Of a stretch of DNA of 64,000 nucleotides, positions 56,191 through 64,000 are shown one piece after another. The notes under the pieces were generated by a model. It worked only from the letters and a program-made list of their open reading frames with translations, was not told where the DNA came from and did no database searches. Every line of letters starts with the position of its first letter. Position 1 is the stretch's first letter. Location: the NCBI GenBank assembly GCA_034008185.1, contig CM067086.1, positions 67,192,286-67,256,285 of the forward strand, given 5' to 3'. A program made the translations under genes and the position numbers. This DNA is from Gorsachius magnificus. Its lineage: Eukaryota > Chordata > Aves > Pelecaniformes > Ardeidae.

Positions 56191-57229
56191 TCGGGCTGCA
56201 TGAAGCCCCTCTGCTATGCGTACGGGCTGCTGCTCAGATGCCCCTTCTCCTTGAGCAGGTACTCTTTGCTCACCCATGAGGTCCAGAATTAAGTAGCAGG
56301 AGGAGTGAAACTCATCTGAGATTCGCTTCTGCTGCTGCTCATCCATGTAGCCCAGCAGCAGGGAGAATGACGAGCATTTTAACAAGCGGCTTCCAGCCCT
56401 CGCCAGCACATTGTGGTGTGTCTGCTTTCTGCACCCGGGAGATCCTCTCCCATTCTCTTTAACGTTTGTTGGCGTCGCGGCGGGGCTGGAGACTTGGAAT
56501 TACAGAGCTCCCGAGATGCTGTGGGCCACGGCTGCGAGCTGGCCGGGCTTCGTGTTGGCTTTGAAGCTGAGCTGGTAAATTTTGCTAAAGTACCTATCTA
56601 TCTCCCCAAGAGTTTCAACCCCTCAGTGGGTGCACTGCAAGAGACTTCTTTTCCCCCTAAGTTAAACCAGTGACTTAAAACAAATCCCTCACCTAAGTGG
56701 GAAGAGTGGGGCTTTTGCTGACTTTGCAAAATGAGAGGGGTCTCAACCGCCTGTCGAATACAGATTGCACAAGGTCTCTGGAGACTTTTTTGTTTTTAAA
56801 AAAAAAAGGAAAAAAGTTTTTCTGTAAGAGAGATCAAATTTATCACTTCCGACTGTGTTTGCACTTTTGTGGTATAAAAGGGCTTTTGTGTGTAAAGATA
56901 AATACTGCACAGCCTCGTCTGAGATTTGAGATACCACCGGCTAATCCCATACACGGCTCTTTACAGGGCAGCTTACAATTTAAGATGACCATTTGATGTG
57001 CCTTCTGTGAACTAACCTCATCTCTCATTTCCACCCTTTCCCTGCTCACATATTTAAATTAGGAGAGTTTCTCCAGCGCTTCCCTTTACCTTAATAGCTC
57101 TCAAGTTAAAAATCACATGTCCCCATTGGGTTGTCTCATTACCATAGCTAGCAACAGCAGCAAGTCAGAGACCAAGGCAATGGGCTTCTTTTATTACAAC
57201 GGTTGTTACTTATCAAGCAGTTATTACTT
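56191..57229 (+). other. TRIM9: TRIM9 intron 1, between CR1 copies
   Basis: No exon recognised. A TATAAAAGGG sequence lies at 56873-56882. Confidence 0.65.
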
Positions 57230-57411
57230 GTCAAGCACTGGAAGGGGCTCCCCATGGCAGGGGTTGAGTCCCCGTCCCTGGAGGAGCCGGGCAGACGAGG
57301 TGCTTAGGGCCAGGGTTTAGTGGTGAGATGGCAGGGTTAGGGGAACGGTTGGGCTTGATGATCTTAAAGGTCTTTGCCAACCTAAACGATTCTGTGATTC
57401 TATTCTATGAT
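57230..57411 (+). mobile_element. CR1 LINE, short 3' end fragment
   Basis: It starts at GTCAAGCACTGGAAGGGG, continues through GGCAGACGAGGTGCTTAGGG, GGTCTTTGCCAACCTAAACG, and ends GATTCTGTGATTCTATTCTATGAT. Inserted in TRIM9 intron 1 in sense orientation. Confidence 0.92.
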
Positions 57412-60400
57412 TATTAGGAGTGGCTGTGCATCCCGTGTCTTCTCTCCTGATTTACCTTGGGGTGCCCAGAGATGCAGGTCAGCTCTCAACTGGGAGATGT
57501 AGCCTGCTGCCCAGTGACCCCAGGAGGCTCGGTTTGGAGGTATCACAGTACCTTCCATACCACATCCCTCCTGCCCTGCCCCTGACATGGATGCTAGCTT
57601 GGAATTGACCCTTCCCTTGGATCTCATGGCCTCCTTTGGCTGTCACATCCCCAGGAGAGATCACAGTCTCTTCTGTGTCACCCCTGACCGTCCTTTCACT
57701 GTCACAAGCTGCTTGATCTTCTCAGGACCTTCTCATCTCCCACCTCACTTTCCTGGCCCCCTGGAAGCTCCTTTCCCACAAAGGGGGTGGTGGAGGAGAG
57801 AGGCAGCTCTTGTTTTGGGGCCCCACTCCTCACCACCATTTTCTCCCCTGCTGCTTCTCATCTGGTCTCTGGTCTTCTCAGAACATTGGGTACCTCATTC
57901 CCATGGTTTTTTATAAGGGTTTAAATGATTTCTCATCTCACATTAGACCCACTGATGTTTTAGTAGGAGAATGAGGGAACAGCAACTCAGCAAGGTGGCC
58001 ACAGCCCTTGCTCAAATAAAGGAGAACTGACTTCTCTTCCCTCTCCTGATCAGGCATTTTAAAAGGTGTTGTCATCAGCTGGAGGAGCACATAACCAGGG
58101 TCTTTTGCAGGGCTTTGGACCGAGGTGCAATATGTTTTCTAGTGCCCCCCAAGACTTCGCCTCTTGCTGTCGCCCTGTGTCTCCTGCCCTCTCTTGGTTT
58201 CCCCTGCTCCTCCATTCGGCCTCTGCCGGGCTCCCCCTCTCCCAGTTTCTCCAGTCGTTGCCCCTTCTCAGCCCAGCTGGGAGGTACCTGTCCTTGCACA
58301 GGGGAGCTGGATCCATGCTGCAAAGGTGCAGAAGTCCCTTGCACACCTAGGGGTTTTTCTCATTTTGCTATTTCCCAAGCATCCTTTTTCATTTCACACT
58401 GGCGATTGCTGTGTGACTCTTCCGATCTTCTTCCTGGCTAGAGCTCACATCTATTTTTTGTGCATGCTTATGGCCAGGAACGTATCTTAGAGCTGGTTTG
58501 ATTCCTACTTTTAGTTGTGCTGGCAAACCCTCATTTGCCATTCTGGGGACATTCCTCCTTCATACAATGCGATCTTGTTGCCTTTGACCGCTGTGCCCTG
58601 TTGGGAGGCCCCCAGCTTGGCTTTCCATCCACCTGGCTGTGCTCAGATCCCAGCCACGCATCTGAACTCCTTGCAGAAGCCAAGTTTCTCGAGGCCTTCC
58701 CAAGCAGTGGGGACCAGGCTCCCCGTGGAGCGAGCCCTGGCCTTGCTAGTGATGCCTTTGCTGCAAGGGCATGCAGGAGTCCAACATCCATCCCACACTG
58801 AGACAGGATATTATTCTCTAGAGCCTTTTACAGGTATTTTACTTCATTTGTGGCTCCTTTTCTCCTTAGGCTGGTTTTTCTTCAAGGTCTTGGGAGCAAT
58901 TCTTTCTTTCCTCTAAAAAAAAAAAACTATTACTGAAGCAAATGTGATTCCCCTACCTCCCCCCCACCCATCCCTTGGTGCTTCCTGGATTCTTCACTTC
59001 TTCATAAATAATCATGAATGATTCAGTGAGTCCATTAACTGCTTTCCTCGTGACACTAAGATGTATTGCTCAGCTCCAGTGATTCAGATATCCTTCAGTT
59101 CTGGGTGCGGAGCCCCCTCGCCTCCTCGCTCTCCGTAGATACACTGGCAAGTTCTTCATTACTTCCTAATTAGCCATACATCCTTTCCTATTAAAGAATA
59201 ATTTTTTTAAAGGCATTCATTATCTCGGCTCTTCCAGAATTATTGATTTATTCTTCCTCCTTTTTTATTAATGGGTCTACAATCATCTCGTAATCCATCC
59301 GGTTCACTTGGTTAGCCTCCCCAGGTAACGACTCTCATCCTCTGCTGCCTACACCCTTCCTAGTCTCAGACTGCCTTCGAGTGCTTTTGTCACTCTCTGC
59401 CTCTCTCTCTGGTTTATTTTGCTTGGAAATCTTAGTGTGGGCTCTCAAGAGGCCACTTCAAACACATCTTCTGAGCTCAAGGGAGTGGGCTTTCCAAAGA
59501 GCTCGTTCCTGGATTGCATTAGGAGAGCTGGAAGTTGAAACCCTCAGAGGGTTTTAAATCCTTGCACGTGCTGAATTCACACCTTCCTGCAGTGCCCTGC
59601 GCCTTCGCCCTGGGCACCTTGCTGCCTCTGGTAGGCTCCTTCCTGGAGGACCTGCTGTTAAATCGCTTCCACCATCTGCTTGTTCCTTCCTGCCTTGTGC
59701 TGTGCCACATTGCCCTGCTTCTGAAAGGGATTATAGACCTGCAAGCCGGCAAGCGAGGAGACCAGAGGTCTGGGTCTTCCCTTTCAGTGCTCCTGAGCAA
59801 ACGGGACACCCGCAGAATCGCTCCATTGCTTTCGCCGTGGCATCCTCTGTGCAGCCAGGGAGGACTGGGGACCTCGGGGTGACGCGTGTGTCTTGGTGCC
59901 AGGGCTGCTTTCTGCGTAGTGGCCCCAGAGGTAAAAAAGCATGGCGTGTCCCAAGGGATTGATTCAATCGACTCTGGAGCAAAGTGCTGCAGTCTCTGGA
60001 GCACGTCCTGAGCTTACTGAAGAAACGCCGACCAGTCTGGCCTCGCTGCTGGGAGCAAATGGTTGTTAGGGAATTTGGGGGTTGCGGTACTGTCGAGCTT
60101 GTCTGCCTGAGGCCATCTCCAGCACCCAGCCAGAGGAAGACAGGGGGCCTACAAAATGCCCTCTGTGCACAGCCGATACAGGGATAGAGCACCTAGCGCA
60201 TGCATGGTCTGCTCTCTGTCTGGAGCTGGACTGTTGGTTATTCTTAGTCTGGGAATGAGATGCTTTCCCGTCTATGTCCTTCTCCGTAAGACCTGTTCCA
60301 TCCTTGTTTTGAAGTCTCTGGGATCCAATCTGGCTTTTTGGGTATCTACAGCACCAAGTGCAATCTGGTTGCTGTCACCTTTTGGGAGTAATCCCAAACC

Positions 60401-61049
60401 CAACCCTTTCCAACTTGGGAAGCTTGGATCCAGATGTAGGGGCTCAGACTCCAGTGCCTGGAAGAAGGAGTTAACAGAGGAGAAAGGCTGGATTTACTGT
60501 GGTTTTCCTGCACTTGAGGGGAGATCTGAGCTTCCTCGCTCTGCTCCAAGCGCTTTCCTGGCAGCAGCCACCCGAGCATCTCGGCCACTGCTGTGGTGAG
60601 CGTTGCGTTCCCAGTGCTCCAGTATCCATGGTGATGGGAAGTATTTCTAAAGGGGTGCTTCAGAGGAAATATGAAATCCTGGTCTGTGGACATGCCCTTT
60701 GATCTCTGTTGCTCCTGCCCTTGGTTTTCTCCTTGGAGAGCAGAGCCATCCCCTAGGTACAGCAGGGGCAACAGTCTTTGGTTTGAATGAGCAGGAGCTC
60801 AGTTCCTGCCCGCAGAGCCTCCCATCTGCCCAGAGGAGAAAGAGGAACCACTCTTGGAGAAGTCGCATGAGTAGAGGTAGGACTACGTGAAGCCCAAGGG
60901 GTTTGGCAATGGCCATGCTCTGCTGAAGAGCCTGGAGCTGCTTTGCCCCCACACTGAAGCCCCAGCGGGTGTCTGGGTAGGAGCACCTCTGCTCAGAGAG
61001 AGATGTTCACGGCAGGCAAAAGCTCTTTTTTTAATAATACAGCTTTTGG
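57412..61049 (+). other. TRIM9: TRIM9 intron 1, continued
   Basis: No exon recognised. 58980-59330 is AT-rich with TAATTA-type motifs and no repeat that I can see. Confidence 0.65.
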
Positions 61050-61112
61050 TCATAGAAAACTTCAGATTAGAAGGGACCTCGGAGAGCTCAAGTCCAGCCT
61101 TCTGCCCCAAAG
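61050..61112 (-). mobile_element. Old CR1 tail fragment (diverged)
   Basis: TCATAGAAAACTTCAGATTA, then GAAGGGACCTCGGAGAGCTC and AAGTCCAGCCTTCTGCCCC match an old CR1 3' terminus in minus orientation. Very short. Confidence 0.5.
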
Positions 61113-63486
61113 CAGCAGCATCACCTGAAGGAGACAGTTTCTCTGGTAAGCTCAACCTGGGGCAGGTCCCCTCTGGCCTCTGCTTCTTTAAAGAGACGCG
61201 AGAAGAAGTAAAGCCAAACCTACAATCCCTGCAACCTCCCAGGCGTGAGAAATGCCTTGGTACTGCCGAGAGCTCCTTGTCTCTCACCTGGGCTGGCTGG
61301 AGTCTGCAAGAGGCTCATGGCTGAAAGCAAACATCCGAAGTGGTGCTCTCCAGAGAGCACTTTCCCATCCTGTTGGAGAGGGCAGGAATGAAGCGGAAAG
61401 GCCAATTGATCCATACGCATCTTGATTTCATTTCCCCCCCCCCCACTCCTCCTGCTGCTGATGCATGATACCAGCAATCTTATTAAAAGCAGAAAGCACA
61501 AAATTAGCAATAATTTGCTGATGTTCTGTTGCTAGTGAAGTCTTGTCTGCCAGGTACTGTCTCTGCTGGGTGGACTGGTGGGCAGGGGTGGGCTGGGTGA
61601 GTCTGATGGGCTGTTTGGCTGTGCCTTCTGCATGTCCCCGGGAGAGCTGTCCTGCTGCAGAGGGGCTCAGGTGTGACGGCGAAGCGGCTCCTGAGCAGTC
61701 GCACCTTGCAGCTGAGCGTGTTACAGTGATGTCTGCTCTAGCCCGTTTCAATATACTAAATGGCAGGGCACGGCTCTTTCGGGTGGTGTTGCCCGCGGTT
61801 CAGCCATCACGGGGGGGGTTGTGGCAGAGCCGGAGCTCGCCGCTGTTCCTGGAGAAGTGAGGGAGAGCTCAGGACAGCTGCTGGAAATGCTCAGGTCCCC
61901 GAAGCGTGTTTCACTGATGGCTCTGGGCATCCTTGCTACACAGAATATCTCTGGAGGTTCAATGTTTCGCTTTTAAGCTCATCGGGCACTCACCGTTAAA
62001 CACGAGCTTTAAAGCGCTAGCCAAGAGCAACGCTTAGAAAAAAACAGGAACAAAGAACCCACGTTCTCTTTTAAGAGAAGCAGAGAGAGGGGGGTTTGCT
62101 GTGTACTCCGAGGTTAGGTGGGTAGTGATGTATTTGCCCAAATTGATGGGAATACTCCATGATTTATTTGGTAAAATCCCATATACAGCACAGTCGATTG
62201 AAGCCCGCAGAGGAGAGCACAAGAAACACCCCAAAAGGTGCTGTGAGCGATCCTGCACGTAGGGGAAAGTCATGCCGGTGCGACCTCAGCTGGAGGACGG
62301 TGACGGTGTGGGGCACCCAGGCATCGAGGTGGTTGCAAACCATGGTCGTAGGGAGAGCGGCTGCAGGGACCACCAGGGAAAGAACACACGAGCTGGATGT
62401 GTGCGGAGAGGAGAAGGGGAGGTTGGAGCAGGCGATTGCGGCGATGGTCTTCAAGCCTATAGTGGGGTGTTGCAGGCTTTGCGTTCCCATGAATGCAGCA
62501 AAAAGTTTAGCGCTGGAATTGTAGCAGTGGAAATGCAGAGAAATTTACTCTTTTGCCAGAGCAGGCTTTGCGATTGGGAGTTTTGGCCTATGGGTGATGG
62601 CCAGAACAAGTGCTAATACCATCTCCTTCAACAGCTATTAGCCGGTATCCCATTAGGGAGTATCAAGTTGGGAAAGATGGCCTAAGGCTGAGAACATTTA
62701 GATTTGAGACAGCGATGGGAAGGACCGACTGAGGGCTGTAGTCCTTCAGCGCATGCCAGGCTGCTTTCCGCAGAGGCAGATGGTTAAGAGCAAATAGCCC
62801 GAAGGAATGCACCCAGAAGAGCAATAGTCTTGTAATTGCGTAGGACTTTGGACGTGCCCAAGGTAAGATTTGAGCAGGAGAGGAGATACCTTTTATTACA
62901 CTAATTTCGTTGTGAAAGGCAGGCAAGCTTTTGGGTACACCAGCCCATCCTCAGAGGCTGCGGCATCAAGGATTCATTAGGAAATGCCGACAGATGGATT
63001 GTCCGCGAGGCCATGATGCAGCCCCGCTTTGTGGAGATGCTGGGGGGATATACGTGCTTCCTCCCGTTGAAGGGAGGGCCTGTGTGTTGATAGCCAAAGG
63101 GAATGAGATGCCATCTCCCATCTGTGCCTTTGCAAACCTCCCTTCAGCTAAGTCCACGAGTGCTTTCTGATGTTCTGTAAAATCTCATTTTTGGTCAGCA
63201 GCCAAAGAGGCAAAGGGCTGTGAAATGAGAAGCTGCTGCTGAGGCACGGGGCCGGGATCTCTGAAAGCCACGGTGCGTTGCCAGCTCGGTTCAGGTGGCC
63301 GGTGAGATACCAACAGGACTGCTGACGTGCAGAGCCATGAGACTGCTAAGGCTGTGGTATCTGTTTGGTGTCAGTCCTCACGCTCTTGTTGTTTGAAAGC
63401 TGTGCTTCCCTTTGTACAAAGCACATGAGGCCTCCTTAGACCGGGTGACCATCCACCCAACTGGCCTAGAGCTTTCTGATCCGCAC
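61113..63486 (+). other. TRIM9: TRIM9 intron 1, continued
   Basis: It contains a C11 run (61434-61444). No exon or RNA gene recognised. Confidence 0.65.
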
Positions 63487-63592
63487 TGGCAGGAGATGGG
63501 AGAAGTGGACTTGCCCAGCATCACACTGGTCACCTATGGTAGAGCAGGGCTTGGAGTCCAGGCCTCCTGGATGCCGTACCAAGACCACGTTC
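63487..63592 (+). repeat. MIR-like ancient SINE relic
   Basis: GAAGTGGACTTGCCCAGCAT, then CACACTGGTCACCTATGGTA, GAGCAGGGCTTGGAGTCCAG and GCCTCCTGGATGCC follow the order of the MIR 3' half (GACTTGCCCAAGGTCACACAG, then GCAGAGCC...CCAGGTCT). It is the better preserved of the two MIR-like relics here. Confidence 0.6.
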
Positions 63593-64000
63593 AGCAGGAA
63601 GGCATTTTCCTTGAGCTGCCCTCTGTGGTGGGACTTCATGGTCATCAGCGGTGGTGCTGATGAGTTGCTGTTCTCTCACCCCAGTGAGCGTGCTGAATGC
63701 CGGCCGATTGCAGCGATGGGGTGTATTCCTTTACCTTAGTGCCTCAGTGAGTACGGCTCGGAGCTGAAGAGTGCAATACAATTTGCATTTCTAGACAATT
63801 AAATGTCAAAGCAAAGTCAAGATGTTGGCTAGCTGTCAAGCCTGTTTACAACTGTGCCAGACTACGGCACGCAGATGGTTATTAAAGGCTATAGGACAAG
63901 ACAAAAGATGGTCAATACACTCACTGCAGAAAGAGGAATTGCCCCATGGGGCTTCCAACCTGCTTTCTTCTGTGTTTGGGCCAGGACTGGTAAAAATCAT
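63593..64000 (+). other. TRIM9: TRIM9 intron 1, to window edge
   Basis: No exon or repeat recognised. The intron continues beyond the window. Confidence 0.65.

Overview
The window reads as a piece of a bird genome. The evidence is many 5'-truncated CR1 LINE copies ending in the short ATTCTATGA-type 3' repeat, an avian ERVL-type solo LTR, and only very old MIR-like relics in place of mammalian SINEs. I recognise one host protein-coding exon: the first coding exon of TRIM9 (plus strand, 41994-42806), inside a CpG island. I cannot name the species.

Layout. Positions 1 to about 40.3 kb look intergenic, upstream of TRIM9. They hold non-coding DNA broken up by CR1 fragments of at least three young subfamilies and one very degraded copy, a probable minus-strand solo LTR (about 27.8-28.5 kb), small tandem repeats and homopolymer runs. 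A well-bounded ERVL-type solo LTR (40330-40881, with a 5-bp target duplication GAAAG) lies about 1.1 kb upstream of the TRIM9 start codon. The CpG island runs from roughly 41.2 to 42.85 kb, with two CCAAT boxes, a run of GC boxes and a YY1-type motif. From 42807 to the right edge is the start of TRIM9 intron 1, with a few more CR1 fragments and a MIR-like relic. No second TRIM9 exon was recognised.

Functionally this is the 5' end and promoter neighbourhood of a neuronal E3 ubiquitin ligase gene. The exon encodes the RING finger (with its long insert carrying a DSGYGS phosphodegron), both B-boxes, and stops at a phase-0 splice donor before the coiled coil. The CR1 copies are dead retrotransposon fragments, though two keep recognisable reverse transcriptase sequence including the FADD catalytic motif. 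I found no new molecular system. The most useful second-look items are a frameshift shared by two CR1 copies, the LTR beside the TRIM9 promoter, four RFX X-box-like palindromes, and a possible divergent promoter in the CpG island.
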